From contig NZ_FCOK02000015.1 in assembly GCF_001544555.2 (NCBI RefSeq), positions 1 through 64,000 of the forward strand: a DNA stretch of 64,000 nt, in the 5' to 3' direction. Position 1 is the first letter of the stretch. Each line of letters starts with the position of its first letter. Below, piece by piece: positions 17,584 through 26,255 of the stretch. The translations under genes were made by a program, and so were the position numbers. The notes under the pieces were generated by a model, which saw only the letters and a program-made list of their open reading frames with translations, was not told where the DNA came from and did not search any database. The stretch comes from Caballeronia udeis. Lineage in GTDB: Bacteria; Pseudomonadota; Gammaproteobacteria; Burkholderiales; Burkholderiaceae.

Positions 17584-18171
17584 ATGGAAACGAATCAAGC
17601 AACTATGGAAACGACTCAAGCGCCGGTGAAAGCGGATCTGGCGAATGAGTATCCGGAACGTTATGTCAGTGAGGATCTTCGCAGAGAGGTCGAACGGTTT
17701 TTGTTCCGGGAAGCCCGGCTGATGGATACCGAGCGGTTTCGCGAATGGCATCAACAGATGCTGGATCCGGACATACGTTACGTTGTAACCAGTACCCAGC
17801 TTCGTTCCAGAAGAGAACGCCGGTATGCCCAACCTGACAAGGTTTTCATTTATGACGATGACCACAGACAGCTAGGCATTCGCGTGAACCAGTATTATGA
17901 CCCCCAGCATTGGCGCATCGATCCCCCCGAAAAATACTGCCACACCGTTACCAACATCGAGGCGTTCGAGAGCGAGCGGGAGGACCAGATTAACGTCCGC
18001 AGCAATTGTTTGATTGTTCGTGCGCGGCGGTCCTATGAAGTGGATCAATTTTTCTACACACGAGAGGATGTGGTGCGAAGGAGTTCGGCGGGCACGTTGC
18101 GCTTGCTCAGTCGCGTAATTGACTATCCAGAGCGTTGTGTTCAAGGCCGAAATATGCTGATTTTTCTGTGA
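17584..18171 (+). CDS. phnAd: PAH dioxygenase, small subunit
   Basis: 195 residues, beta-subunit family of ring-hydroxylating dioxygenases. Typical elements are EVERFLFREARLMD, FREWHQQMLDPDIRY and the late RRSYEVDQFFYTREDVVRR segment. The first about 20 residues are Thr/Gln-rich and may be disordered. It follows phnAc by 61 bp and assembles with it. Confidence 0.9.
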   Translation: METNQATMETTQAPVKADLANEYPERYVSEDLRREVERFLFREARLMDTERFREWHQQMLDPDIRYVVTSTQLRSRRERRYAQPDKVFIYDDDHRQLGIRVNQYYDPQHWRIDPPEKYCHTVTNIEAFESEREDQINVRSNCLIVRARRSYEVDQFFYTREDVVRRSSAGTLRLLSRVIDYPERCVQGRNMLIFL

Positions 18172-18257
18172 GGAGATGTTACGCGATCGGCGTGCAATGC
18201 ATGCGGCACGCCGGGAATAAAATTAGTATGCCGAATTATTGTGGGAGGGGGGAGGTC

Positions 18258-19076
18258 ATGGGCTGGTTGAATAATACTGTCACAATCATTACCGGCGGCG
18301 GTTCGGGACTTGGAAAAGCGTTGGTTGAGCGCTTCATCAACGAAGGGGGGCGGGTGGGCGTCCTTGAACGAAGTGGCGAGAGGGCGGCCGAGCTTGCGCG
18401 GGAGTTCGGAGACGCGGTCGAAGTTGTGGTCGGAGACGTGACCCTCTATGAGGACAACGTCCTGGTGGTGGAGAAAACTGTCGCGCGGTTTGGCCGGTTG
18501 GACAATTTCGTTGGTAACGCGGGGGTCTTTGATTTTTTCCAGACGTTGCCTCAAATGGACGCGGGCAGTATTTCGCGAGCCTTTGATGAATTGTTTGCAG
18601 TTAATGTCAAGGCAGCGCTGCTCGGCGCCAAGGCTGCGTTGGCCGAACTCGTCAAGAGTCAAGGGAGCCTGATTTTCACGGTATCGAATGCCGGGTTCTA
18701 TCCTGGGGGCGGTGGACCGCTCTACACGGCATCGAAACACGCATTAGTTGGGTTGATTCGAGAGCTGGCTCACGAATTGGCGCCCAAAGTACGCGTGAAC
18801 GGTGTTGCGCCAGGCGGTATGCGCACCAATCTCGGCGGACTAAGTGCGACCGGCACCTCTGCGCAGACGCTGAACCAGGTTGACAGTCTGGAGGAGATGC
18901 TCGTCGAAAATACGCCACTTCGTATGGCCCCTGTTCCCGCCGATTATTGTGGGCCATATGTACTGCTTGCATCACGTGAAAACTCAGGTCCGATGACCGG
19001 CGTGGTTATCAATACGGATGGTGGATTTGGTGTGCGCGGCATCATGAAAGTGTGCGGCGGAGACGATTTGCACTGA
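18258..19076 (+). CDS. phnB: cis-dihydrodiol dehydrogenase (SDR family)
   Basis: 272 residues from the ATG at 18258 (GGGAGG upstream; the frame stays open to 18135, overlapping phnAd). Short-chain dehydrogenase: GGGSGLGKAL NAD site at residues 14-23, NAG near 90, catalytic serine region FTVSNAGFY, and the active-site YTASK. It oxidises the dihydrodiol to the diol. PhnB of RP007 was described as closer to biphenyl than naphthalene dihydrodiol dehydrogenases, which fits its BphB-like length and ending. Last phn gene. Confidence 0.9.
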   Translation: MGWLNNTVTIITGGGSGLGKALVERFINEGGRVGVLERSGERAAELAREFGDAVEVVVGDVTLYEDNVLVVEKTVARFGRLDNFVGNAGVFDFFQTLPQMDAGSISRAFDELFAVNVKAALLGAKAALAELVKSQGSLIFTVSNAGFYPGGGGPLYTASKHALVGLIRELAHELAPKVRVNGVAPGGMRTNLGGLSATGTSAQTLNQVDSLEEMLVENTPLRMAPVPADYCGPYVLLASRENSGPMTGVVINTDGGFGVRGIMKVCGGDDLH

Positions 19077-19472
19077 GTGCCGTGAAAGATTCCCAGACTC
19101 AGGGGCGTTGTCTGCGCGGTGCGGATTAGCCTGCGCGAGACGGGCTTTGGGCACCACCTCGAGTAGGAAATTGCCGTCTCAGAGGACCTTATGTGACGCC
19201 ATGCGCCGGTTAGCTTGGCGTGCGACAAAGGGTCAATCTATGACAGGCGCGCTGTCATCAGGAACCGGAGCGACAAGGGGGATCTGACCAGGGCGGATCC
19301 AAATCGTTACAGAGGCCCGGAAGTATTCTGGCCGACAATGCAGCATATGTCCTTCGTGCTACCCTGAAAAACAGAAGACGTAGATCTTTTACAAAATTTA
19401 GGTATACGAAAGTTTCTAGATAAAACATAAAATTCTTCGGAGACAGCAAAAGTGACTTTTTTTAAGGAATTC
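19077..19472. other. Intergenic stretch after phnB, no gene seen
   Basis: About 400 bp without a supported frame. The last about 80 bp before the porin remnant are A/T-rich and could hold its promoter, but I could not fix a -35/-10 pair. No clear terminator for the phn operon was found. Confidence 0.4.
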
Positions 19473-19738
19473 ATGGCAGTGAGAGGTAAAGCAGCCATCG
19501 GTCTTGCGCTGTTCGCCAGCCTGGCCACGACTGCCCAGGCGCAAAGCGTTGCAGCACGGTCGGACGACGATCAATGGTGGGTGCGGGCCGGTCCAGCATG
19601 GGTAGCCTTTGACGAAAAGGCAGAACTCAAGCTTGCAGGTAATACTGTCCCCGGTGCAGAAGCGGACGTAAAGACAATGCCGCCTTTCTCGCCGAACTCG
19701 GGTATCGATTGTTTCCGAACAGTCCCGTCCGCGACCTG
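19473..19738 (+). pseudogene. OmpW/AlkL-type porin, N-terminal remnant
   Basis: From ATG 19473 (AAGGA upstream; an in-frame GTG lies at 19452) comes a signal peptide with FASLATTAQAQS, then the OmpW opening WWVRAGPAWVAFDEKAELK and VPGAEADV. Near 19677 the OmpW reading moves to another frame (KDNAAFLAELGYRLFPNS), so there is a frameshift, and homology stops near 19725. OmpW/AlkL/NahQ-type porins admit hydrophobic substrates and often sit beside PAH genes; this one is lost. Confidence 0.7.
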
Positions 19739-20110
19739 ACCTCGATCGCCGCTGAGCGCGCGCAGGTAACTGCAGATCTGGCCACGGCCAAGACGCAGAA
19801 ATGCACAGCACGCTGCACCTCGTTGTCGTTGCGCCGCGTCTCCCTGTCGTCCCGTCTGGACGCGTTGAACGTCGCGTTCGATGAAGCCCGGCGCCCCGAG
19901 CAAGCAGCCGACCGACTGAACGCCGCGCGGGATCATCAGGCCACGTTGCGCGCTGAGGCAATCAACGACCCGGTTACCGATCGCGTTGCCCAGCTGCTCG
20001 GCACGTCGACGGGCCACGTGGACCTAACTTTCGGCATCGCATTCGGAGCGATGATGGAGTTTGCTGCATGCCTCGGCTGGCTTCCACCTTCGGGTGAATC
20101 AAGGCTTTGA
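19726..20110 (+). pseudogene. C-terminal fragment of a coiled-coil membrane protein, fused to the porin remnant
   Basis: Continuing in the shifted frame, the peptide is rich in Ala, Arg, Glu and Thr with heptad-like spacing, then has the hydrophobic segment VDLTFGIAFGAMMEFAACLGW near the end and a TGA at 20110. It resembles small Burkholderia phage or plasmid proteins with a helical region and C-terminal membrane helices, but I cannot name a family. It ends 5 bp before the 1,959-bp repeat. Confidence 0.35.
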
Positions 20111-20115
20111 CGTCA

Positions 20116-20241
20116 GAACAAGGCGTGATCACTCCCGCTGCGTATTTTTCCCATACTTTCGAGCTGACGTCAGTAGATAAGGCGTTCTCTTTGTTTGATG
20201 AGAAGAAGGACGGCGTATCGAAAGTTCTGATTCGACCGTGA
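20116..20241 (+). pseudogene. 3' end of the zinc alcohol dehydrogenase (repeat copy)
   Basis: The last 41 codons and stop of the dehydrogenase found complete at 56260-57321. The first codon, GAA at 20116, is in frame with the full gene, and the preceding sequence is unrelated, so this is the left breakpoint of the duplication. Confidence 0.9.
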
Positions 20242-20310
20242 AGTAGTCCAACGCAGAGTGATTAGACTGCCGAGCGCTCGACACACAAAAAAATCCGACA
20301 GGAGACAAAG

Positions 20311-21705
20311 ATGAAAAGCAACAACGTTTTTGCGGCTGTAAGGGGCTTGATGGGACTGTCGGTCGCGTTATCGACGATGACTAATGCCAACGCGACTGAC
20401 GTTTTTAATCTCGAAGGCTATGGTCCGATCTCCCGTGCGATGGGGGGCACCGGGGTCGCCTACAATGTGGGAACGGCAGCAATGATGGAAAACCCCGCAA
20501 CTCTGGGTTTGATGGAAGAAGGAAGTTATTTTGAACTGGGTGCTGACGTAATTAACCCGGATATCAGAGCTATCGATAAAAACACGGGCGAATCTGTTTT
20601 ATCCAAAAATCATGGAAACAACAATGGTCCGTACTTTGCTCCTGAATTAGCGTACGTCTACCGCCACAAAGACTACGCATTTGGAATTGGCGCGTTTGCC
20701 GGAGGGGGCCTGGGTACTCAATTCGGTGGAAGTAGTTTTCTCTCGCGAACCACAACCAACGATATTGATACGGGACTCGATAATTTCTCGAGATTGCTAG
20801 TGCTTCGTATTCCTTTTTCAATCGCTTATAAAGTCACTGATAAATTGACGCTGGGCGGCTCGGTTGAAGCGGTATGGACGTCACTAAATTTGGGACTACT
20901 GCTCGACACGTCGCAGATTGGCAATCTCGCGTCCCAGGGTCGAATTAACGGATCGCTGGTTCCGACACTATTGGGCGTACCCGGACTATCTGGCGGTTAT
21001 TTTAACTTCTCTCACAGTGGCATCGTCGGAGGCGGAGCAAGCGCTTGGGGCATCGGAGGCAAGCTGGGCTTGACCTATCAAATTGCACCGGACACCCGGC
21101 TCGGAGTTGCTTATAATTTCAAGGCGGATGTTGGGGATCTGTCTGGCGGCGCCAATCTGACAGCAGTGAGTTCAGTTGCCGGGAACATTCCATTGAGCGG
21201 CCGCATCGTCGTCCGAGATTTTCAGATGCCAGCGCAATTGTCGATCGGAATTAATCATAAATTCAGCGACCAGCTTTCGGTTTCCCTAGAGTATCAGCGT
21301 GTCTTTTGGGCCGATGCCTTCAAAAACATAAATGTTGGTTTTGTACAAAACGGAACCGGAGCTAACCTTAACGTACTGCTTCCCCAAAATTATCGAGATA
21401 TCAACGTCTTCGCGCTTGGTGCAGAATACCGTTATAACGATAAGTGGACCTTCCGCGGGGGTGCCCAATATGCTCAGGAAGCTATACCAAATAACACGCT
21501 CTTAACTATAGCACCAGCAATACCCACGACGCATCTTAGCGGCGGCGTCTCTTATGCCTTTAATAAAGATAACGTTCTCGCTTTTGCAATGTCAGTAGGA
21601 TTGCAGAAGACAGTGTCTAACGATAGCCAACCGAATACCGCAGTTCCGATTAAAGTAACGCACTCTCAGGTGAATTTGCTGCTGAACTATCAACGACGGT
21701 TTTAG
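20311..21705 (+). CDS. tbuX: FadL/TodX/TbuX-type outer-membrane aromatic transporter, copy 1
   Basis: 464 residues, identical to the product at 57391-58785. It has a signal peptide (MKSNNVFAAVRGLMGLSVAL, cleavage probably near ANA/TDV), then the FadL family opening with RAMGGTGVAYN and the NPATL motif, a beta-barrel pattern to the end and a C-terminal aromatic residue (NYQRRF). TodX/TbuX homologues admit toluene and other monoaromatics. GACAGGAGAC precedes the ATG. The gene is intact although its neighbours in this copy are truncated; no promoter was identified, and only about 70 bp of its natural upstream intergenic sequence is kept. Confidence 0.88.
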   Translation: MKSNNVFAAVRGLMGLSVALSTMTNANATDVFNLEGYGPISRAMGGTGVAYNVGTAAMMENPATLGLMEEGSYFELGADVINPDIRAIDKNTGESVLSKNHGNNNGPYFAPELAYVYRHKDYAFGIGAFAGGGLGTQFGGSSFLSRTTTNDIDTGLDNFSRLLVLRIPFSIAYKVTDKLTLGGSVEAVWTSLNLGLLLDTSQIGNLASQGRINGSLVPTLLGVPGLSGGYFNFSHSGIVGGGASAWGIGGKLGLTYQIAPDTRLGVAYNFKADVGDLSGGANLTAVSSVAGNIPLSGRIVVRDFQMPAQLSIGINHKFSDQLSVSLEYQRVFWADAFKNINVGFVQNGTGANLNVLLPQNYRDINVFALGAEYRYNDKWTFRGGAQYAQEAIPNNTLLTIAPAIPTTHLSGGVSYAFNKDNVLAFAMSVGLQKTVSNDSQPNTAVPIKVTHSQVNLLLNYQRRF

Positions 21706-21959
21706 ATCGCAAGTTATTTTACGCAGATACTGTTCGGTTCCTCTAAGCAGCGTATCAACCGTCATTAATTACAATTTTATTTAATGGAGAATGCCGGTGC
21801 ACTGAAACCGTGAGCGGTAGTTCGATGACTGAGATTGATCAGGTCGCAGCAATGCAGATGAGAATATCTTTGGCAATAAGTCGAGAAGCTTTTGTTGGGA
21901 ATTTTGGTCCGAAAGCTGTGGCGCGATTTTTAACAAATAGGTATGCTGAAAGGAGTTCT

Positions 21960-22074
21960 ATGTCTGAGTCAGTAGAGATTGCGAACAATATTAATGCAGA
22001 CGGCATTAATACCAACTACCACGACTGCGGCTCTGGAGTGCCCGTCCTCTTGATTCACGGATCAGGCCCGGGCG
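21960..22074 (+). pseudogene. 5' fragment of 2-hydroxymuconic semialdehyde hydrolase, cut by IS6
   Basis: Identical to the first 115 bases of dmpD at 59040. It runs through the oxyanion-hole motif VLLIHGSGPG and is broken by the IS6 element at 22075 before the catalytic serine. Confidence 0.9.
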
Positions 22075-22904
22075 GGCGTTGTCAGGTTGTTGTGTCAGTC
22101 ACGTAAGATGGCGGGATGAAGAAATCGAAATCGCTCTATCACGGTCACCGTTTTCCAGCCGGAGTCATCAGTTGCGCTGTGCGCTGGTATTTCCGCTTTC
22201 AGTTGAGCTTGCGCGACATCGAGGAACTGCTCTTCGAGCGTGGGGTGATCGTGACATACGAGACGATCCGATGCTGGTGCGACAAGTTTGGCAAGGGCTT
22301 TGCTCACCGGGTGAAAGCCGCGCGGCGCAAGCCGGGTAGCACGTGGCACCTCGACGAGATGTTCGTCACCCTGCGTGGCGAACCGTATCTGCTGTGGCGT
22401 GCGGTCGACGAGCATGGCGCCGAACTCGACATCCTGGTGCAAAAGCGGCGCGACAAGGCTGCCGCCAAACGCTTCTTCAAGCGTGTGCTGCGTTCGAGCC
22501 CGGTGCCGCGCAAGATCGTCACCGATCAATTGCGCAGCTATCCGGCGGCAAAAGCCGAGATCCCGAAGCTTGCGAACGTGAAGCATGTGTTCGTCAAAGC
22601 GGCAGCTCGGCTGAACAACCGCGCGGAGAATAGCCACCAACCGACACGCGAGCGCGAGCGGCGCATGCGCGGCTTTCGCGACCCTAACCGCACACAGAAA
22701 TTTCTCTCGTGCTTCGGGCCGATCCGACAACATTTCGCGCTCAAGCGGCATCTGCTGCGTGCTTCACTCTATCGCAAACAACTCGCAGCTCGGTTCGTTG
22801 CATGGCGCGACTTCGCCGAACTCGCCCAAAATCCGTCGACTGCTTTCTGACCAGTAGTCGTATCTGCCGCCGTGCCGTCTCACTCTCGGTAAGTTGACAA
22901 AGCC
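22075..22904 (+). mobile_element. IS6-family insertion sequence, about 830 bp
   Basis: One transposase gene between imperfect inverted ends: left GGCGTTGTCAGGTT (22075-) and right, read inward, GGCTTTGTCAACTT (from 22904). The 8 bp on the left (CCCGGGCG) do not recur on the right, so flanks are unrelated: hydrolase gene on the left, IS91 fragment on the right. That is the usual outcome of IS6 replicative transposition or adjacent deletion. The right end is less certain than the left. Confidence 0.7.
22116..22850 (+). CDS. IS6-family transposase
   Basis: 244 residues of the IS6/IS26 DDE family: N-terminal helix-turn-helix with LSLRDIEELLFERGVIVTYE, DDE core with WHLDEMFVTLRG (first Asp), VTDQLRSYPAAK (second Asp) and NNRAENSHQPTRERER (Glu), and a C-terminal basic end. 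Full length and apparently intact. It catalyses replicative cointegrate formation, a likely agent of the truncation next to it. Confidence 0.92.
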   Translation: MKKSKSLYHGHRFPAGVISCAVRWYFRFQLSLRDIEELLFERGVIVTYETIRCWCDKFGKGFAHRVKAARRKPGSTWHLDEMFVTLRGEPYLLWRAVDEHGAELDILVQKRRDKAAAKRFFKRVLRSSPVPRKIVTDQLRSYPAAKAEIPKLANVKHVFVKAAARLNNRAENSHQPTRERERRMRGFRDPNRTQKFLSCFGPIRQHFALKRHLLRASLYRKQLAARFVAWRDFAELAQNPSTAF

Positions 22905-23249
22905 GTTGGCGAGCCACCCGTAGCTGCGGATGCGCTTGAAGCCGGCGGGCAGCACGTGCAGCAGGAAGCGGCGGATGAACTCGTCGGCCGTGAGCGTCAT
23001 GGTCCTGTGTCGGGCTTCATGCCGGTAGTCCTTCCAGCGGAACTGCACGACGTGTCCGTCGAAGCTCAGCAGCCGGTTGTTCGAGATGGCGACGCGATGG
23101 GTGTAGCGGCCCAGGTAGTCGAGCACCGGGGCGGCGCCACCAAACGGTGGCTTCGCGTAGACGACCCACTCCGCGTGAGCGGCGGGCGCAAGCCACGCGG
23201 CGAACGCTCGCGGATCGCGCAGCGGCTCGAGCTGGCCATGGAAGCGCAG
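22905..23249 (-). pseudogene. IS91-family transposase fragment
   Basis: About 115 residues in one minus frame: WVVYAKPPFGGAAPVLDYLG, GRYTHRVAISNNRLLSF, KDYRHEARHRTMTL, ADEFIRRFLLHVLPAGFKR and SYGWLAN, the C-terminal half of an IS91/IS801-type HUH transposase. It is bounded by the IS6 end and the IS3 end. The longer frame at 22764-23126 only joins this fragment to antisense of the IS6 gene. A different, fuller relative lies at 30380-31584. Confidence 0.85.
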
Positions 23250-23279
23250 TGACCCTGCCTCGTTTCCACGTACACCAAG

Positions 23280-24142
23280 TCATGCAGCCAAACGAGCGTT
23301 CTCCCAGGTCACTGGGGGCAGGAAGCCGTTGGCCGAGTGCAGGCGCTGGCGGTTGTACCAGCCCTCGATCCAATCGACTATGTCCAGCCTGGCCTGCGCT
23401 CGCGTGTCGTAGCGTACCTGATGGATGCGCTCGACCTTCAGCGTCTTGAAGAAGCTCTCCATCGGCGCGTTGTCCCAGGCATTGGCCTTCCTGCTCATGG
23501 ACATCGTGATGCCCAGCTCGGCGGCCAGTGCCCGGTAGCGCCCGCCGGCATACTGCGACCCGCGGTCGGTGTGGACCAGCACCCCTTGGCAGGTTTGCGC
23601 AGCCACCATGCCGAGTTCAAAGCGGAGCACACCAGCGTGGCGTCGATGGTCTCGGACATCGACCAGCCGACGATGCGCCGACTGGCCAGGTCCAGCACGG
23701 CGGCCAGGTACAGCCAGCCCTCGCCGGTGGGCACGTACGTGATGTCCGCCACCCACGCCTGGTCGCTCTGCCAACTATCAAAGCGCCGATCCAGCAGATT
23801 CGGCGCCACCGGCAAACGGTACGCCGAGTCGGTGGTCGTCACGAACGGCTTTCTGTACACCGGGCGCAGGCCCTGGCGCCGCAGGCTCTTTCGCACTCGC
23901 TCGGCGCTGACGACCTCTCCCTGCTGGCGCAGCTTGTGAACGATCCGAGGGCGGCCATAGCTTCGACGGCTGGCATCGTGGATGGCCGCCACCTTGGCGT
24001 CCAGAGCCTGGTTGGCCAGCGTGTTGGGACTGGGCGGGCGCACGCGCCATTGGCAGTAGCCGCTGCGAGACACCTGCAGCACGCGGCAAAGCCGACTGAC
24101 GGTGTATTGGTCGCGATGCTCGTCGATCCAGGCGTACTTCAT
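23280..24142 (-). pseudogene. IS3-family OrfB transposase, frameshifted
   Basis: Starts MKYAWIDEHRDQYTVSRLCR at 24142, overlapping the orfA stop. The DDE core is complete if two frames are joined: WVADITYVPTGEGWLYLA, then VLVHTDRGSQYAGGRYR and NAWDNAPMESFFKTLKVE, ending at 23280. The break lies at the C run near 23582-23585 (a G run on the coding strand), where one base appears lost: KPAKG is followed by a shifted frame. Inactive unless the slip is corrected. Confidence 0.85.
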
Positions 24143-24457
24143 CGCGACCCCCTGGCGAAGTACGCCGTCGCTTTTCGAAGGACTTCCACATCCAGCTTCG
24201 CGTCGGCCAGTTCTCTGCGCAGGCGGCTGTTCTCCGCCTCCAGTTCACACACCGGGCGGCGCGCAGGCGCCTCGGTGGGCGGCACAGCCGCGCCACTGCC
24301 GCCGGTCGCTGCGACACCTCGCCTGGACCAGTTGCCCAACGTTGCCACCGGCACGCCCAAGCGACGTGCCGTGTCCGCCGACTGACGCCGCGAGTCTGAC
24401 GGCCTCAGCCTTGAATTCCTGTGTGTACTGCCGCTTGGGCAGCTTGCCTTCTTTCAT
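24139..24457 (-). pseudogene. IS3-family OrfA, frameshifted
   Basis: Starts MKEGKLPKRQYTQEFKAEAV at 24457, the usual helix-turn-helix opening. Near 24370-24380 the reading moves to a second frame (GVPVATLGNWSRRG, then a leucine-zipper-like ENSRLRRELADAKLDVEVL) and stops at 24139. The two halves together make a complete OrfA interrupted by one indel. Confidence 0.8.
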
Positions 24458-24529
24458 TTCGATTCTCCGTACCTCTGATGTTATCAACTTCTTGCTGTAC
24501 GTGAAATCGAGGCAGGGTCAGGTGTGGGT

Positions 24530-24554
24530 GGGCAGGTTTGAATCTGCCCTTTTC
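24530..24554 (+). terminator. Stem-loop with T tract
   Basis: GGGCAG (24530-24535) pairs with CTGCCC (24544-24549) around an 8-nt loop, followed by TTTTC. It has the form of a rho-independent terminator for rightward transcripts leaving the IS3 element. Confidence 0.45.
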
Positions 24555-24665
24555 TTGCCGGAGAATCCATAGATTGCAAGAATGACAGCAAGGAGGTTGG
24601 GATCGCTGCGTAGGGCCGTGTGACCCCATCCTGCAGCGTGACCTGATTGGGTCAAGGCCGGGTTG

Positions 24666-24968
24666 TCATGCAGGCAGTTTGGCTGCAAGCAGTTCGACCT
24701 TCTCGATATTGGGCGGAGAACTGAGCAAGGTCGCGGCGTTGGCCATCAAGGCCGCGGCGATCTGGCCGTTCAGATGTGCTTGGCGACCTGCCTCATCGGC
24801 AAAGGCATCGAACACACCGAACGTCGAAGGGCCAAACTTCAATGCGAACCAGGCAGTGGTGCCGGACTCGGCGTTGGCGAGCGGCAGTGCGCTGGCCAGG
24901 AAGTCGGCAAGCGCAGCCTCCTGGCCGGGTTTGGCTTCGAGGCGAACAAACAGGGCGAGCTTGGTCAT
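24666..24968 (-). CDS. Antibiotic-biosynthesis-monooxygenase-fold protein (YgiN-like)
   Basis: 100 residues with the ABM dimeric alpha/beta-barrel pattern: an opening strand MTKLALFVRLEAKPGQ, helix EAALADFLASAL, strand TTAWFALKFGPSTFGVFDAF, and EAGRQAHLNGQIAAAL. Relatives such as YgiN act on quinols; no cofactor motif is needed. It diverges from the GlxA-type regulator across a 114-bp gap with a 20-bp palindrome and is probably its target. Substrate unknown. Confidence 0.75.
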   Translation of the reverse strand: MTKLALFVRLEAKPGQEAALADFLASALPLANAESGTTAWFALKFGPSTFGVFDAFADEAGRQAHLNGQIAAALMANAATLLSSPPNIEKVELLAAKLPA

Positions 24969-25060
24969 ACTGTAATCCTTTGGGTAAATGGGTTAGGTGA
25001 ATGGATCGACGAGCCTGCAGTCTAAGTCTTCATGACAGCCATTTCTATAGACAATAATGA

Positions 25061-25080
25061 CAACATTGATATCATTGTTG
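25061..25080. promoter_or_regulatory. 20-bp palindromic operator candidate
   Basis: CAACATTGATATCATTGTTG is self-complementary except for one symmetric pair. It ends 2 bp before the regulator ATG at 25083 and lies in the gap between the divergent ABM gene and the regulator, the position expected for autoregulation. Confidence 0.55.
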
Positions 25081-25082
25081 CC

Positions 25083-26045
25083 ATGAAACTCCACATCCTT
25101 GTTTGTGATGGCGTGTTTGATCTGGGGCTTGCGGCGCTCACCGACACAGTGGGCTTGGCCAATGCGATGTCGGGCTCGCTGCCACAGGCTCCCGCGCACA
25201 TAGAGCTCACGCTGGTGGGCGTGCGGCGTCGCATCCGAACTGCGCAAGGCTTGACGGTCCCCGTGGTCACTGCGCGTGGTGTGCCGGAACCAGACGTCGT
25301 GCTCGTGCCCGCGTTTGGTGACAAGATGCCTGACACGCTCTCGGCTCGGCTCACACGCCCCGACGTGCCCGATGCGGTCGCCGTGCTACAGCAGTGGTCC
25401 ACCGCTGGCGCGCACCTTGGTGCCGCCTGCTCCGGTAGTTTCTTGCTTGCAGAGAGTGGCCTGCTTGATGGGCATCGTGCGACGACGTCATGGTGGCTGG
25501 GGCCGATGTTTCGGCAGCGCTATCCGAACGTCACGTTGGACGAGTCACGCATGATCGTGAACTCGACACGCTTCACTACCGCGGGTGCCGCTTTGGCCCA
25601 CGTCGACTTGGCCTTGCGCATCATCAGGGGGCGCAGTCCGGCGCTGGCGGCCCTAGTGGCACGCTATCTGCTGGTCGAGGCACGCAGTTCGCAAGCCGAG
25701 TTCGTGATTCCCGACCACCTTGCGCATGCCGACCCGATGGTGGAGCGCTTCGAGTGCTGGGCCAGAAGTCGGCTCGCGAAGGGGTTCTCGCTGGCCGAGG
25801 CGGCCAGCGCCGCGGGCACAAGCGAGCGCACCTTGGCGCGGCGGCTGCAAAGCGTTTTGGGCAAGACACCGCTGTCGTATTTCCAGGACCTGCGCGTGGA
25901 GCATGCTGTCCATCTCTTGCGCACCGGAAACGCGAGCGTCGACCAAGTCGCCGCACAGGTCGGGTACTCGGATGGGGTGACCCTGCGGGCCCTGTTGCGC
26001 CGCAAGCTGGGCAGGGGTGTCAGGGAGTTGCGACGCGGTGGATGA
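25083..26045 (+). CDS. GlxA-family transcriptional regulator (DJ-1/PfpI-like plus AraC)
   Basis: 320 residues from the ATG at 25083, chosen because the protein aligns from MKLHILVCDG and because the palindrome would otherwise be coding; an in-frame ATG exists at 25032. Residues about 1-190 form a DJ-1/PfpI-like domain with the nucleophile-elbow region GAACSGSFLLAESGLLDG; about 215-320 carry two AraC helix-turn-helices (SLAEAASAAGTSERTLARRL and SVDQVAAQVGYSDGVTLRAL). It probably controls the divergent ABM gene and the OYE gene downstream. Ligand unknown. Confidence 0.85.
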   Translation: MKLHILVCDGVFDLGLAALTDTVGLANAMSGSLPQAPAHIELTLVGVRRRIRTAQGLTVPVVTARGVPEPDVVLVPAFGDKMPDTLSARLTRPDVPDAVAVLQQWSTAGAHLGAACSGSFLLAESGLLDGHRATTSWWLGPMFRQRYPNVTLDESRMIVNSTRFTTAGAALAHVDLALRIIRGRSPALAALVARYLLVEARSSQAEFVIPDHLAHADPMVERFECWARSRLAKGFSLAEAASAAGTSERTLARRLQSVLGKTPLSYFQDLRVEHAVHLLRTGNASVDQVAAQVGYSDGVTLRALLRRKLGRGVRELRRGG

Positions 26046-26255
26046 CCGGAGGCGTTTGGTGCATGTACGGCTGGAGACCGCCGCCAAACTGTCGGAAGCA
26101 AAGGCTTACCCACTTGCGTCTACTACATCGTGCGTTGGGTGCAAAAGCACCAGCCGTGCCAAAGCAGTCTTCAGTGACCTTTCAAAGGTCTGAGTATTGG
26201 GAGTACTGTTAGCTTTACCACTGTTTTCTGTTCACTAATCTGGGTTTTCATTCGC

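Larger units (their letters stand above)
20116..22074 (+). repeat. 1,959-bp direct repeat, copy 1
   Basis: Every line I compared is identical to 57196-59154 at a constant offset of 37,080 bp, and the porin proteins encoded in the two copies are identical. It begins inside the alcohol dehydrogenase gene (last 41 codons) and ends inside the ring-fission hydrolase gene, so copy 1 is a fragment of the toluene cluster. Its right edge is exactly the left end of an IS6 element. Confidence 0.95.
23250..24520 (-). mobile_element. IS3-family element, 1,271 bp, with both ends
   Basis: Terminal inverted repeats match at 27 of 30 bases; the outermost bases are TGACCCTGCCTCG at both ends (left 23250-23279, right 24491-24520 in inverted sense). 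It encodes orfA and orfB on the minus strand, both frameshifted. No target duplication is evident (flanks GCAG and GGTG), consistent with later rearrangement. Confidence 0.88.

Noticed and set aside
22764..23126. 120-residue minus-strand protein
   Set aside because: Chimera of an IS91 fragment and antisense of the IS6 gene created by the junction at 22904.
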